Assembly (NCBI RefSeq): GCF_002210225.1
Contig: NZ_MWUJ01000002.1
Span: 186,001 to 250,000 of the forward strand
Source: Geofilum rhodophaeum
GTDB lineage: Bacteria; Bacteroidota; Bacteroidia; Bacteroidales; Marinilabiliaceae
Direction of reading: 5' to 3'
Length of the DNA stretch: 64,000 bases
Shown here one piece after another: positions 1 to 9,118 of this stretch (positions are counted from its first letter, which is position 1; each line of letters starts with the position of its first letter). The notes below the pieces were generated by a model, which was not told where the DNA came from, did no database searches, and saw only the letters and a program-made list of their open reading frames with translations. Made by a program: the position numbers and the translations under genes.

Positions 1-1355
1 TTCTCGCGAATTAACTGCGGATTTTCAATCACGCTGCGTAAGCCCAGCATGCCCAAAAGGGGTATGCTGACTGTGGCGATGACCAGGGCCATTTCTACCG
101 TTCGGAACTTGTTGTAAAGCGGGAAGTAGTCGAACATCAGCATGTTGAACCACTCCAGATTGTGGCCCCAGGCCAGAACGATAGAAAGGATGGTGCCTGC
201 CAGCAACCACCATTTTTCGCGTCCCTGGTAGTAGAAGAGTGCCAGCACAAAAAAGAAGCAGATCAATGCCCCAACGTAAACCGGTCCACTGGTAAAGGGC
301 TTGCTGCCCCAGTACTGAGATTGTTGAACGATTTCATTGGCCAGCTGGTTGATGAATTGCCCCTGCTGCTGTCCGTAATTAATGCCGCGAGCCCTTAAAA
401 ACTGGTCGATACGTTGCGGAAGTCCCTCCGTGACCTGCTCGTTCAGGCCAATGGGTTCCGAAGCTCCGCCATTAAAATTGGGTATGAGCAGAGTCAAAGT
501 CTCTGTCTTGCCGTACGACCAGGCAAAAGCATAGTCGGGGTCCAGGCCCCGCTGCGTTTTTCCTGCTTCTTCATCCTCCAGGAGCGCCTGTCCCCGAATA
601 CTCTCCTTCCCATACTCGTAGGTGGTCCACAGGTTGGTCAGGTTGGGCAATACCGCCAGAATTGCGGCAACAGCGAGCATACCGGTACGCTGCGCAAAGT
701 CGTTCAGGGTTCCGCCTTTCCAGGCCCTTATCAAACGGTCTGCCACCAGTACCAGCACCAGCAGGGCCAGGTAGTAAGTGATCTGAACGTGGTTGTAGGC
801 GATTTCTGCCCCCAGGGCCACTGCGGTAAACAGGGCCCCCAGCCACTTGTTTTTATTGTAGGTATATAAAATGCCGCCCAACACCGGTGCCATTAAGGCA
901 ATGGCATAGGCCTTGGTAATGTGGCCGGCAATAATAATAATGATGTTGTACGAACCCAGGGCAAAAGCCACGCCGCCCAGTGCGCTCAGCCAGTGACTGA
1001 AGCCCATGCTGCGCAGGAGGATGTAGAAACCCAGGAGGTACATAAATACGATGGCCATGGTGTGGTAGGGCAGTCCCAGCCGGGAATAACGATTGAGGTA
1101 CGAAAAGACATTGGCCGTAGCGTCTCCCTTAATCTGGTAGGCCGGCATGCCTCCAAACATCGAGTTGGTCCACATGGCCTTTTCACCGGTTTCGGCCTCC
1201 AGTTCTACCAACTCCTGGGCCATACCAATGGCATGGTTTTGGTCCATTTGCGGCAAGACCTTGCCTTCCAGTACCGGGTAAAAGTACACCACCGTTACCC
1301 CTATAAAAAATACGAGGGCTGCCAGGTCGGGCAGCAGCTGTTTCCATTTATTCAT
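1..1355 (-). CDS. YfhO-type multi-pass membrane protein, 3' part outside the window
   Basis: The first 451 codons are in the window and the end lies beyond base 1. The start ATG at 1355 gives MNKWKQLLPDLAALVFFIGV, a first membrane segment, followed by an extracytoplasmic loop containing QMDQNHAIGMAQELVELEAE and MFGGMPAYQ, then a long series of hydrophobic helices (for example around residues 95-115, 120-140, 160-195 and 205-225). This layout is that of the YfhO family, large GT-C-like membrane proteins that in Firmicutes modify lipoteichoic acid; in Bacteroidota the substrate is unknown. The family assignment is from recall of the pattern. The gene is divergent from the fibre operon that follows, with 279 bases between the two start codons. 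Confidence 0.7.
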   Translation of the reverse strand, partial: MNKWKQLLPDLAALVFFIGVTVVYFYPVLEGKVLPQMDQNHAIGMAQELVELEAETGEKAMWTNSMFGGMPAYQIKGDATANVFSYLNRYSRLGLPYHTMAIVFMYLLGFYILLRSMGFSHWLSALGGVAFALGSYNIIIIIAGHITKAYAIALMAPVLGGILYTYNKNKWLGALFTAVALGAEIAYNHVQITYYLALLVLVLVADRLIRAWKGGTLNDFAQRTGMLAVAAILAVLPNLTNLWTTYEYGKESIRGQALLEDEEAGKTQRGLDPDYAFAWSYGKTETLTLLIPNFNGGASEPIGLNEQVTEGLPQRIDQFLRARGINYGQQQGQFINQLANEIVQQSQYWGSKPFTSGPVYVGALICFFFVLALFYYQGREKWWLLAGTILSIVLAWGHNLEWFNMLMFDYFPLYNKFRTVEMALVIATVSIPLLGMLGLRSVIENPQLIRE

Positions 1356-1634
1356 CTTCGCAATGTTTAGCAAGTAAGCACTAAAGCCTCAAAAATAGTA
1401 AAATATGCAGGGAAATGCCCCATGTTTTGGACGGGCTTTGTTTCGATAATGAGGAGAAGATGGGCTTTTATTGTATTTTTTGTTAAAAAGAGGCGCGGGA
1501 AAGTAACCCTGCGTTCTTGTTTTAGTATAAAGTTGAACCCAAAGTACTGTTGGTGCGGTGGACTCCCTTCCCTTTTTCCCCTTTAGGTTGTAACTTAAGG
1601 ATGTTTTTGCTTGTTTAATTTAATAGAGATAGCG
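1356..1634. promoter_or_regulatory. Divergent intergenic region between yfhO-like gene and fibre operon
   Basis: This 279-base gap separates two divergent genes and should hold both promoters. On the minus strand TATTTTTG (plus positions 1390-1397) matches the Bacteroidota -7 box TAnnTTTG, 35 bases ahead of the yfhO-like start, without a clear -33 partner. No equally good box was found ahead of the gene at 1635; the AT-rich stretch near 1515-1535 and the T-rich stretch near 1600-1620 are the likeliest places. No small gene was seen. Confidence 0.35.
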
Positions 1635-2315
1635 ATGAAGAAACTGTTACTTACGATGGCTGCAGGTTTGATCCTGGGTCTGACTTTTGCTCCCGAAGCG
1701 GCAGCACAGTTGAGTGATGAAGAGTACAACTACGTGACTATGGACCTGCGCGGAATTCTGAATCTGACCATGACCACCAATCCACAGGTGGATTTCGTGT
1801 TCAAGAACATTCAGGAGTACCAACAGGGCATTACCCGTTTCAATGCCACTCAGTTGGAAGTGGATGCCACTTTGGCTTGGGACTTGTTTGTCTATGCCAG
1901 TACCGACAACTGGACGCAGGTAGAGGCTTATTCGACCAATGGCAACAACGTGTTGCCTGCTGAGATTTTGGAGATGCGCTCTTCGGTGACCAGCACGGCG
2001 CTGGTTAACCTGAACGACTTCAGCTCCTTGTTGGGACTTACCAACTCGGCTGTTGCCGCAGGGGTGCCCACTGCAGCTACCCAATTCCTGGCTGGGGAGT
2101 TCGGAACTGCTGCCGGTCAATCTTTTGATCCGGGAACTGCTGCTGCAAATCCCGATACCCATCAGTTTCGTCTCGACATGCGTTTGGTGCCCGGGATTCC
2201 CGCCACCTTTGCCAGCTCGGGTGTAGATTTAAGTCTTCTTGGCAACAACAGCACTTTTGCTCAGGCGGGTTACTATTATTTAGAAGTAGTTTACTCCTTG
2301 GTGGAGGACTTGTAG
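1635..2315 (+). CDS. Secreted fibre-subunit-like protein A (candidate major subunit)
   Basis: A 226-residue exported protein. The start at 1635 is preferred because it begins MKKLLLTMAAGLILGL, a normal signal peptide with cleavage near AAAQ; an upstream in-frame start at 1611 would put charged residues ahead of it. The mature part is rich in T, N and hydrophobic residues and contains ITRFNATQLEVDATLAWDLFV, DMRLVPG and a hydrophobic C-terminus ending YYYLEVVYSLVEDL. The same three blocks recur in the next gene, so the two are paralogues. With an usher-like and a chaperone-like gene downstream, a structural subunit role is inferred; the alternating C-terminal beta strand would suit donor-strand exchange. 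A stem-loop directly follows, so this gene may be expressed more than the rest. Confidence 0.6.
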   Translation: MKKLLLTMAAGLILGLTFAPEAAAQLSDEEYNYVTMDLRGILNLTMTTNPQVDFVFKNIQEYQQGITRFNATQLEVDATLAWDLFVYASTDNWTQVEAYSTNGNNVLPAEILEMRSSVTSTALVNLNDFSSLLGLTNSAVAAGVPTAATQFLAGEFGTAAGQSFDPGTAAANPDTHQFRLDMRLVPGIPATFASSGVDLSLLGNNSTFAQAGYYYLEVVYSLVEDL

Positions 2316-2334
2316 ACAGGATTACAAAATCATG

Positions 2335-2373
2335 AAAAGGAAACAGGGCGCTCGTCCTGTTTCCTTTTTTTTA
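2335..2373 (+). terminator. Stem-loop with T run between subunit A and subunit B
   Basis: AAGGAAACAGG (2337-2347) pairs with CCTGTTTCCTT (2356-2366) over an 8-base loop, followed by an uninterrupted T run. It is a textbook intrinsic terminator, yet it lies inside what looks like a single four-gene operon, 20 bases after the subunit A stop. Partial termination or protection of the upstream mRNA end would raise subunit A over the downstream genes. Confidence 0.8.
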
Positions 2374-2406
2374 AGTAATTTGTAGGCCAATCGTCAATCC
2401 CCAGGT

Positions 2407-2967
2407 ATGAACCCAAGTCGGCTTTGTTTTGTATTTGTATTCTTGTTGTATGGGACAACATTTGTTAGCGCTCAAAACGTAAGTTTTGAGGCAGTGAGCA
2501 GTCCCGACACCCACTTTGATTTTCGTACTGTAGCTCAGTATCAAAACGGTATTGTTCAGTATAATGCCCTGCAGTTGAGTGTGCAAAGCGATGCCCGCTG
2601 GGATTTTTTTGTGGGTACGGAGACCGATGTGCCCGGGTTATGGAACCAGACAGTAAGTTATGGCAGTCATGGAGATCTGCCAACTGTTGAATTGCTTCAG
2701 CTTCGGGTGCGCTCTGGGGCAGGAACGCCCCAAGAGAGCGGTTTTTTCGCCCTACGTGATATAAGTACTCCGGTCTATCTGATTGGTTCTGAAGCAAGCG
2801 ATGTTGAAATTACTTGCGGAAGTGGTGTCACAAATGCACCGGGGTCGTACCTCACGGAGCCCACCTGCTACACCTTTAATGTGGATATGCGCCTGCAGCC
2901 AGGTTTTGGTTGGCAGCCAGGCGCCTATGCCCTGACGATTCATTTTGTACTGGTGCCCGATTTATAA
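2407..2967 (+). CDS. Secreted fibre-subunit-like protein B (paralogue of A)
   Basis: A 186-residue protein starting MNPSRLCFVFVFLLYGTTFV, a signal peptide with likely cleavage at VSAQ. The mature part carries IVQYNALQLSVQSDARWDFFV, DMRLQPGF and a C-terminal strand ending YALTIHFVLVPDL, each matching a block in the preceding protein in the same order, including the final Asp-Leu. It has two cysteines (ITCGSG and EPTCYTF) that could form a disulfide and that protein A lacks. It sits 15 bases ahead of the usher-like gene, which suggests a minor, adaptor or tip subunit made with the assembly machinery. No known pilin family was recognised, so the role is inferred from context. Confidence 0.6.
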   Translation: MNPSRLCFVFVFLLYGTTFVSAQNVSFEAVSSPDTHFDFRTVAQYQNGIVQYNALQLSVQSDARWDFFVGTETDVPGLWNQTVSYGSHGDLPTVELLQLRVRSGAGTPQESGFFALRDISTPVYLIGSEASDVEITCGSGVTNAPGSYLTEPTCYTFNVDMRLQPGFGWQPGAYALTIHFVLVPDL

Positions 2968-2982
2968 CGAGGGGCACGAACT

Positions 2983-5919
2983 ATGCTTATGCCTATGTTG
3001 CAAAGGGTTTTACGAATGTTGTTATTGAGCCTGCTGTTGTCAGGTGCTGGGGTCTTGCACGGTCAAGGCAGCATCTCGGTGCATTTTCGTGAAAACCCTA
3101 CGCGTCTGCAAAACGAAGTGTTTAGTACCAACCTTTTGGTGTTGCGTAACCCGGGTGGTCAGTCGCGCCAGTTTGAGGTGCTGCTTTTGCCTCCTGGCGG
3201 TTGGCGTTTGTGGGGACCTGCGCAAAGAACCGTGGAGGTAGCTCCAGGCGATTCTGCGTTTGTCCCCGTGCGGCTGACCGCAGCAGGGAGTGGCAGCGGG
3301 ACTTTCACGCTACAGGCGGTAGTGCGATTTCAGGGCATGCAGGTGGGCAGTGCCGAATGGACTTTTTCGCAGGAACTTCCCGGAGCATGGACCGCTCGTC
3401 TTTTGCGGCGCGATAATTATTTCACCTGGCCCTCCGATACCACCAGCGTTGGCCTTTACTTAAACAACAGCGGAGCAAGGAGCGAACGGCTGCTCATTTT
3501 AGCTGGAGGCGGAGCCAACTTGCTGGGCGGACCAGAAGGCGATGCGTCCCGGTGGACGCAACAGGTGTTATTGGCTGCCGGCAGGGACACCATTGTTCAA
3601 ATGCCCCTGCGACTGGCCCTCCAAAGTTCAGATCTTTATTCCGGTAATGCCCCTTACCAGGCTGAGCGTTACCGTTTACAGTTGCAGGTGAGTTCTGAAG
3701 CGGGCGAAGGGCAAGCCGGGAAGGTCTGGAACGGCGGCACCGAGCTGTTGCGACCCCGCAACAGCGCGAATATTCGTAATTCGCGCTATCTGGCACTTCC
3801 CCTTACCGTTGATTTGCAGACCTACAACCTGGTTTCCTCCTTCAGTCACGCCACTTTGAGTTTGTATGGCAGCAGCGACTTCCCCTGGCAGCAAGGGCGT
3901 TTCAGTTATTATTATCAGAGCAGTTTTGTACAGGAGCAGATCGATTGGGTCTCCTTTATAGGCAACTACCATTATCTGGGTTATTTCAATCGGATTTTTT
4001 CGGTTGAAGCAGGAAATCTTTCTATGAATCGGGCAGGAGCAAGTGTGTCGGGAAAGGGCTTGCGCGGCAGTTATTTACTGGGCAACAACCGGCTGACCGC
4101 CACCTATGTTTGGCAACCCGATTTGCGGCAGCAGCGCAGTGGACAAGGCGCCTCCCTGCAGCATCAGTACAAAGGTGCTGAATCCCTGGAGACCGAGGTC
4201 TACCTGCAGTGGTCCGATCACTTGCTTAGGCAGACCGAGCAGCTGCTGGCTACTGCCGATCTGCGTTACAGACTGGCACCCGGTCACCAACTTCGTTTGG
4301 GTGGTGGCTACAGCAACGAACAGCATGTGGGCAGGCCCGACTCAGTGGTTCAAGTGCCGGGTTATTTGGCTAAGGCCGGCTATCAGGGCAGTTATGGCGC
4401 CTTTCGGGTGGGATTGAATGGACTGTACGGCACGCCGGGCTATCTGGCACACAACGGCCTTTTGTCTCTCTCGGGCACACTCAGTTACCGATTGGATGTC
4501 GGGCGCAGTCTTTCCTTGCAGACCTCCCATTACGACTATACGCCCGAACGTTATGTGCAGGGGGTTTTGCTCAACGACAGTCTTTTTCACCTGCGACAAC
4601 GTGCCGCCCTGCTGTTTCAGCTGAGTCGGTCCAACGATGGCTTTGGTGCCGGTCCCTCCTGGTACCGAACAAACAGTCAGCGTCTCGAAGCCATGCAATA
4701 CGGCGTCGACCTTAACTACAGCAGTCGATTGGGTTCAACCGGGGTTTTTGCTCAGGGTTTTGCCGGTGTGCTGCAATTTCCGCAGGAAGTGCTTGATGAA
4801 GAACTCTTTGTTTCGCAATGGCGGGCAACCCTGCGTCATGGCGATTGGAATGCCTCCCTTCGCTATTACTACGGACCTTATACCACCCTGGACCAGATGG
4901 AGTACCTGCAAAGTGACTTTTTTCCGCAAAAAATCTATTTCAATGTGGGCAACGATTGGTGGATGTTGAACCGTCGCTTGCAATTAAACACCGATTTTCA
5001 ATACTTCTACGCCACCTATCAGAAGCGGCAGCAGTTGAATCTGCGCCCCGAACTGTTTTACCGAACTCCAGGAGGGTTTGAATTCTCGATTTACGGTCGT
5101 TACATGGTCTACGGGAATGGGAGTTACCAACGCGAATTGGTTCGTAACGGCCGTTTGTTGCGGGTGGAGCAGCCCGCCGTGTCCTATGCCCAAACCGAAT
5201 TCGGGGCCGGTTTGCGCTTCGATTTGAATGTGCCTTTGTCGCGACCACGTAACTTCGATGCAGAGTTTGTCGTATTTCGCGATGTGAACGGCAATGGGGT
5301 GCAAGATCCTAATGAGGCAGGTTTGCCAAACGTACTGGTTCGCTTGCAAACCGAAACGCCCATGAGCGACCCGCTGGGCAACGATTTTATGGGTGCTGCG
5401 GAAGAGCATTTGTTGATAAGTGATGAAGCGGGCCGGGTGGCCTTTCGCAACCTGCCCAAGGGCGGTTATGCCATCGAGACTATGGCCCTGAGTGGGGGTG
5501 AAGAAACCAAGCGCTTTTATCGCGAGGTGCAAAACAACCGTACGCTTTATTTGCCCTACAGCGAAGGTGCTCGTGTCAGCGGCAGCCTGTTGGTAGAGCG
5601 GGACCGTTATGGGGGTCAGCGCGATGTTTTTGTCGACAACATCCGTGTTACTGCAAGTAATGTGGCCGATGGCAACAGTTACAGTACACTGACCGACCGC
5701 GAAGGGCGTTACGTCATATATTTGCCTGTGGGAGAATATACTGTAGAGATTAATCCGGCCGCCATTGATGCGCGTTTCGATTTGGAGGAAAACAACATCA
5801 AGGTTGAGGTCAGGGGAACGGGCGCCTTCAGTGTGCATTTTAGAATGATTGAACGGCGACGCACCATTCGGATGGCCCCGGGCAACGGTGGGGGAAATGA
5901 AGACACAAATGAAGAATAA
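2983..5919 (+). CDS. Large usher-like outer-membrane barrel protein
   Basis: A 978-residue protein with a signal peptide (cleavage near VLHGQ). Residues about 30-130 and 135-235 look like two immunoglobulin-like domains, with phrases such as ENPTRLQNEVFSTNLLVLRN and VEVAPGDSAFVPVRL. Residues about 260-750 are long amphipathic strands with many aromatics (YYYQSSF, LQTSHYDYTPE, WWMLNRRLQLNTDFQYFY), as expected of an outer-membrane barrel. The barrel is followed by an SdrD-B/prealbumin-like domain with the calcium-loop-like FRDVNGNGVQDPNEAGLP (about 765-785) and a second carboxypeptidase-regulatory-like domain (about 875-960). A barrel bracketed by Ig-like domains, next to a PapD-like chaperone gene, is the architecture of an usher that exports and assembles fibre subunits. 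Classical usher motifs were not verified, so it may be a distant type. Confidence 0.6.
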   Translation: MLMPMLQRVLRMLLLSLLLSGAGVLHGQGSISVHFRENPTRLQNEVFSTNLLVLRNPGGQSRQFEVLLLPPGGWRLWGPAQRTVEVAPGDSAFVPVRLTAAGSGSGTFTLQAVVRFQGMQVGSAEWTFSQELPGAWTARLLRRDNYFTWPSDTTSVGLYLNNSGARSERLLILAGGGANLLGGPEGDASRWTQQVLLAAGRDTIVQMPLRLALQSSDLYSGNAPYQAERYRLQLQVSSEAGEGQAGKVWNGGTELLRPRNSANIRNSRYLALPLTVDLQTYNLVSSFSHATLSLYGSSDFPWQQGRFSYYYQSSFVQEQIDWVSFIGNYHYLGYFNRIFSVEAGNLSMNRAGASVSGKGLRGSYLLGNNRLTATYVWQPDLRQQRSGQGASLQHQYKGAESLETEVYLQWSDHLLRQTEQLLATADLRYRLAPGHQLRLGGGYSNEQHVGRPDSVVQVPGYLAKAGYQGSYGAFRVGLNGLYGTPGYLAHNGLLSLSGTLSYRLDVGRSLSLQTSHYDYTPERYVQGVLLNDSLFHLRQRAALLFQLSRSNDGFGAGPSWYRTNSQRLEAMQYGVDLNYSSRLGSTGVFAQGFAGVLQFPQEVLDEELFVSQWRATLRHGDWNASLRYYYGPYTTLDQMEYLQSDFFPQKIYFNVGNDWWMLNRRLQLNTDFQYFYATYQKRQQLNLRPELFYRTPGGFEFSIYGRYMVYGNGSYQRELVRNGRLLRVEQPAVSYAQTEFGAGLRFDLNVPLSRPRNFDAEFVVFRDVNGNGVQDPNEAGLPNVLVRLQTETPMSDPLGNDFMGAAEEHLLISDEAGRVAFRNLPKGGYAIETMALSGGEETKRFYREVQNNRTLYLPYSEGARVSGSLLVERDRYGGQRDVFVDNIRVTASNVADGNSYSTLTDREGRYVIYLPVGEYTVEINPAAIDARFDLEENNIKVEVRGTGAFSVHFRMIERRRTIRMAPGNGGGNEDTNEE

Positions 5920-5947
5920 CACAAGATATTTAAAAAGAATTGAGCTT

Positions 5948-6778
5948 ATGAAGAGGATGACAGCTATGAACAAAGTCGGGATGGTACTGGCACTGTTCAG
6001 TATGGGCACGGGCCTTTGGGCCCAGAGTGCTTCTATTTCGCCTTCCCGTTTTTATTTTAAGCAGGCAGCCGGGGAAAATGGGGTGCAATTATTAAGGGTA
6101 ACAAATAATGGCAGTCGCCCGGAGACCTTTCAGGTGACTTTCGCCAATTTTGCCTCGGAGGGCAATCAGGGAAAAACGGAGTTGGTGGGCGCCGATTATC
6201 CAAATGGCTGTGCCGCCTGGCTGAGTGCCTCTCCGGCATTTTTTGAAGTCGCCCCGGGAGAAACCCGCGATGTTGAAATTCGCATGCAGGTCCCCGCAGC
6301 CCCCGCTGGCGAAACGGTCCGCTGGGCGGTGGGACAAGTCCGCCTGGCCAGTGAGCGCAATGCCCTCAACGAGCAGGGCAACGATGTTACCGGCATGCAA
6401 ATCATCCAGACCTTCCAGTTTTTATTTCATGTGTTTCAAACTCCACCGGCACTTGCCGATGCCAAAGAGGCTTCAGTTCTGAGTTTTTCTCAGGTCAGTG
6501 CTCCGGGTGAGCGTCCGGTAACCTTAATGATGGAGGTAGAAAACACCGGCCGCGCCATTGCCGATTGTGTGCCCTATTTGGATGTGTTGCATCAGGGCAG
6601 CGGGGAAACCCGGCGTGAATTGGGGAAACCATTTTCGGTTCTCCCCGGCGGTCGTCGTCAGGTTCGGCTTCATCTGCCCGAGGATCTGGCGCCCGGGGCC
6701 TACAATATTCTTGGGGTCATTGATTACGGCAGTCGCAACGATCTGGCTGGCGCCGAGCTCAACATTAGCATAGATTGA
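5948..6778 (+). CDS. PapD-like periplasmic chaperone
   Basis: A 276-residue exported protein. The start at 5948 gives MKRMTAMNKVGMVLALFSMG and a signal peptide cut near LWAQ; it lies 28 bases after the usher-like stop. An in-frame start further upstream overlaps the usher gene and is less likely. The mature protein begins SASISPSRFYFKQAAGENG and then LLRVTNNGSRPETFQVTF, the layout of the first strands of PapD-type chaperones, in which an arginine near residue 8 anchors the subunit C-terminus; the R of SPSRFYF is a candidate. A second Ig-like domain (about 160-276) contains MMEVENTGRAIADCVPYLDV and GGRRQVRLHLPEDLAPGAYN. It should hold and cap the two subunits before delivery to the usher-like protein. 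Confidence 0.65.
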   Translation: MKRMTAMNKVGMVLALFSMGTGLWAQSASISPSRFYFKQAAGENGVQLLRVTNNGSRPETFQVTFANFASEGNQGKTELVGADYPNGCAAWLSASPAFFEVAPGETRDVEIRMQVPAAPAGETVRWAVGQVRLASERNALNEQGNDVTGMQIIQTFQFLFHVFQTPPALADAKEASVLSFSQVSAPGERPVTLMMEVENTGRAIADCVPYLDVLHQGSGETRRELGKPFSVLPGGRRQVRLHLPEDLAPGAYNILGVIDYGSRNDLAGAELNISID

Positions 6779-6808
6779 TTCACTTTTCACAAGCACTTAT
6801 TTTTTATT

Positions 6809-7924
6809 ATGGAGAAACATCTCCACATCGTCAGCTTTTCCATTCCCTGGCCGCCCGATTACGGGGGAGCTATGGATGTATTTTATAAGATTAAGGCCTT
6901 GGCGCAGATGGGGATTAAAATACATTTGCATTGTTTTCAGTACGATCGGGAGCCGGCACCAGAGTTGGAGGAATTTTGTACGGAGGTACACTATTATTCC
7001 CGACAGCTGGGATTTGCCCGGCAGTTTTCGCGTTTGCCCTACATTGTGAAAACCAGAATAAATGAGGAGTTGAAGCAGCGTCTTCTGAAAGATGAACATC
7101 CGATTTTGCTGGAGGGGATCCATACCACCGGTCTTCTTTTGGATGGCGCATTTGCCCAACGAAAGGTGTATCTAAGGATGCATAATGTTGAGAATCATTA
7201 TTATCGGTCGCTCGCCAAAAGCGCGTCGCAGTTGGCCAGGGCCAGTTATTATTGGTTGGAAAGTCAACGATTGAAGGCCTATGAGGAGCGACCGCTTCCT
7301 TGTGCCTGCGTTTTTCCCATCGCTTCTCCCGATGCCCGTTACTTTGAAAGTTTTTATCCCAAGTGGAAACTGGTAAGTGCCTTTCATGGCGAGCAGGAAG
7401 TACTGAGTCAAAGCGGGCGCGGAAACCATTTCTTGTATCATGGAGATTTGTCCGTAGCAGAGAACGAGAAAGCCGTATTCTTTTTGTTGGGTATGACTAA
7501 GGAAGCGGGTGTTGACCTGGTCGTTGCAGGCAAAAAGCCTTCGCCTCGTTTGCGTAAGGCCATGGTTCGTTATTCCAAGGCCAGTTTGATGGCCGATCCT
7601 TCCAGGCCCCAAATGCAGGAGCAAATTCGTGTGGCAGCAGGAATATTGTTGCCGGCCTGGCAGACAACCGGTTTGCGTTTGAAATTGCTGGTCTCCCTTT
7701 TCAGAGGGCGGCATTGTATTGTTTCACCAGAAATGGTCGCCGATACCGGATTAGAAGATCTTTGTTATGTTGCCCGGGATCGATCGGAGTGGGTAGCCTT
7801 GCTTCAAAAGTTGGTTGAGAAAGATTTTACTGATGAGGAGATAGACAAAAGGAGCCATGTTCTGGCCCCTTTTTCAGATACGTATCAGGCAAGGCTGATT
7901 GCAGAAGAAGTGTTTGGCTCCTAA
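6809..7924 (+). CDS. GT-B type glycosyltransferase (family 4-like)
   Basis: A 371-residue cytoplasmic protein. The N-terminus [20 protein letters not shown] is typical of the GT4-like N-terminal Rossmann domain, with the Gly-Gly near the nucleotide-sugar/acceptor cleft. The C-terminal half has [20 protein letters not shown] and [18 protein letters not shown], matching the phrase order of GT-B retaining enzymes (a short 'here is the sugar' strand then the donor-binding domain). A late [13 protein letters not shown] resembles the usual G-x-x-x-K donor-site helix. The sugar and acceptor cannot be told. It starts 30 bases after the chaperone gene and could be co-transcribed with the fibre operon, so modification of a surface glycan or fibre is possible. 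Its stop overlaps the stop of the opposite-strand kbl by 4 bases. Confidence 0.7.
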   Translation: MEKHLHIVSFSIPWPPDYGGAMDVFYKIKALAQMGIKIHLHCFQYDREPAPELEEFCTEVHYYSRQLGFARQFSRLPYIVKTRINEELKQRLLKDEHPILLEGIHTTGLLLDGAFAQRKVYLRMHNVENHYYRSLAKSASQLARASYYWLESQRLKAYEERPLPCACVFPIASPDARYFESFYPKWKLVSAFHGEQEVLSQSGRGNHFLYHGDLSVAENEKAVFFLLGMTKEAGVDLVVAGKKPSPRLRKAMVRYSKASLMADPSRPQMQEQIRVAAGILLPAWQTTGLRLKLLVSLFRGRHCIVSPEMVADTGLEDLCYVARDRSEWVALLQKLVEKDFTDEEIDKRSHVLAPFSDTYQARLIAEEVFGS

Positions 7925-9108
7925 ATGACCTTCAGTTCGCGACCCACCTTAACAAAGGCTTCCAATGCCTGGTCGAGTTGTGCTCTGGTGTGGCCTGCCG
8001 AGAGCTGAATGCGTATGCGGGCCTGTCCACGAGGTACTACCGGAAAGTAGAAGCCGGTGACGTAGATGCCTTCTTCAAGCAGGCGGGCGGCAAAGCGTTG
8101 CGACAGGGGTGCGTCGTAGAGCATCAGGGCTACGATGGCCGACTGGCTGGGTTTGAGGTCAAACCCAGCCGCTTGGAGTCGGGTTTTAAAGTAGTCGGCA
8201 TTTCCCATCAGGCGATCGCGCAAGGCGGTGCTTTCTTCCAGCATTTGAAAGACTTCCAGCGAGGCGCCCACAATCGAGGGGGCCAGCGAATTGCTGAACA
8301 GGTAGGGACGCGAACGCTGGCGCAGCAGTTCGATGATTTCTTTTTTGCCGGTGGTGTAGCCCCCCAGTGCGCCGCCCAGGGCCTTGCCCAGGGTGCCGGT
8401 GAGCAAGTCCACCCGCTCCATTACATCGTGGTATTCGTGGGTGCCGCGACCGGTTTTTCCGATGAAGCCGGAGGCGTGGCTGTCGTCGACCATCACCAGG
8501 GCCTCGTATTGATCGGCCAAATCGCAAATGGCCTTCAGAGGCGCAATGTCTCCGTCCATCGAAAACACCCCGTCGGTCACCACAATCCGAAAACGCTGTG
8601 CCTGAGCTGCTTTCAGCTGGACTTCCAGGTCGGCCATGTCGGCGTGCTTATAGCGGTAACGGGCCGCCTTGCACAGGCGTACTCCGTCGATGATGCTGGC
8701 GTGGTTCAACTCGTCGGATATGATGGCGTCTTCTTCACCAAAAAGGGGCTCAAATACGCCTCCGTTGGCGTCGAAGCAGGCTGCGTACAGAATGCTGTCT
8801 TCGGTGCCAAAAAAGCGGGCTATGGTACCCTCCAGCTCCTTGTGGAGGTCCTGGGTGCCACAGATGAAACGTACCGACGACATGCCGTAGCCCCGTTCCT
8901 GCAGGGTTCGGGCAGCCGCTTCAAGTACCCGCGGGTGGTTCGAAAGGCCCAGGTAATTGTTGGCACAAAAATTAAGCACTTCCTGGCCGGTGCTTACCCG
9001 GATGGCTGCCTGTTGGGGACCGGTGATGATGCGTTCTTCCTTGTAAAGGCCGGATGCCTTTATTTCGTCGAGTTGCTCCTGCAAATGCGTTTTAAATGTG
9101 CCGTACAT
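7921..9108 (-). CDS. kbl: Glycine C-acetyltransferase (2-amino-3-ketobutyrate CoA ligase)
   Basis: A 395-residue PLP enzyme of the alpha-oxoamine synthase family. It condenses glycine with acetyl-CoA to 2-amino-3-oxobutyrate, or runs in reverse during threonine breakdown. The hallmark [14 protein letters not shown] lies at residues 46-59, the substrate-contact region [15 protein letters not shown] at about 103-117, the PLP-ring Asp and His in [11 protein letters not shown] (about 205-215), and the Schiff-base lysine in [10 protein letters not shown] at K242. Length and motif spacing are those of Kbl rather than of BioF or HemA, although serine palmitoyltransferase-like enzymes in Bacteroidota are related. 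It lies 10 bases downstream of the PfkB kinase and is probably co-transcribed with it. No threonine dehydrogenase gene is adjacent. Confidence 0.88.
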   Translation of the reverse strand: MYGTFKTHLQEQLDEIKASGLYKEERIITGPQQAAIRVSTGQEVLNFCANNYLGLSNHPRVLEAAARTLQERGYGMSSVRFICGTQDLHKELEGTIARFFGTEDSILYAACFDANGGVFEPLFGEEDAIISDELNHASIIDGVRLCKAARYRYKHADMADLEVQLKAAQAQRFRIVVTDGVFSMDGDIAPLKAICDLADQYEALVMVDDSHASGFIGKTGRGTHEYHDVMERVDLLTGTLGKALGGALGGYTTGKKEIIELLRQRSRPYLFSNSLAPSIVGASLEVFQMLEESTALRDRLMGNADYFKTRLQAAGFDLKPSQSAIVALMLYDAPLSQRFAARLLEEGIYVTGFYFPVVPRGQARIRIQLSAGHTRAQLDQALEAFVKVGRELKVI

Positions 9109-9118
9109 AGCTTCCGTT

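Noticed and set aside
4984-6009. A 341-codon minus-strand frame opposite the usher-like gene
   Set aside because: The plus strand holds a coherent signal peptide, barrel and C-terminal domains; the antisense frame has no such features.
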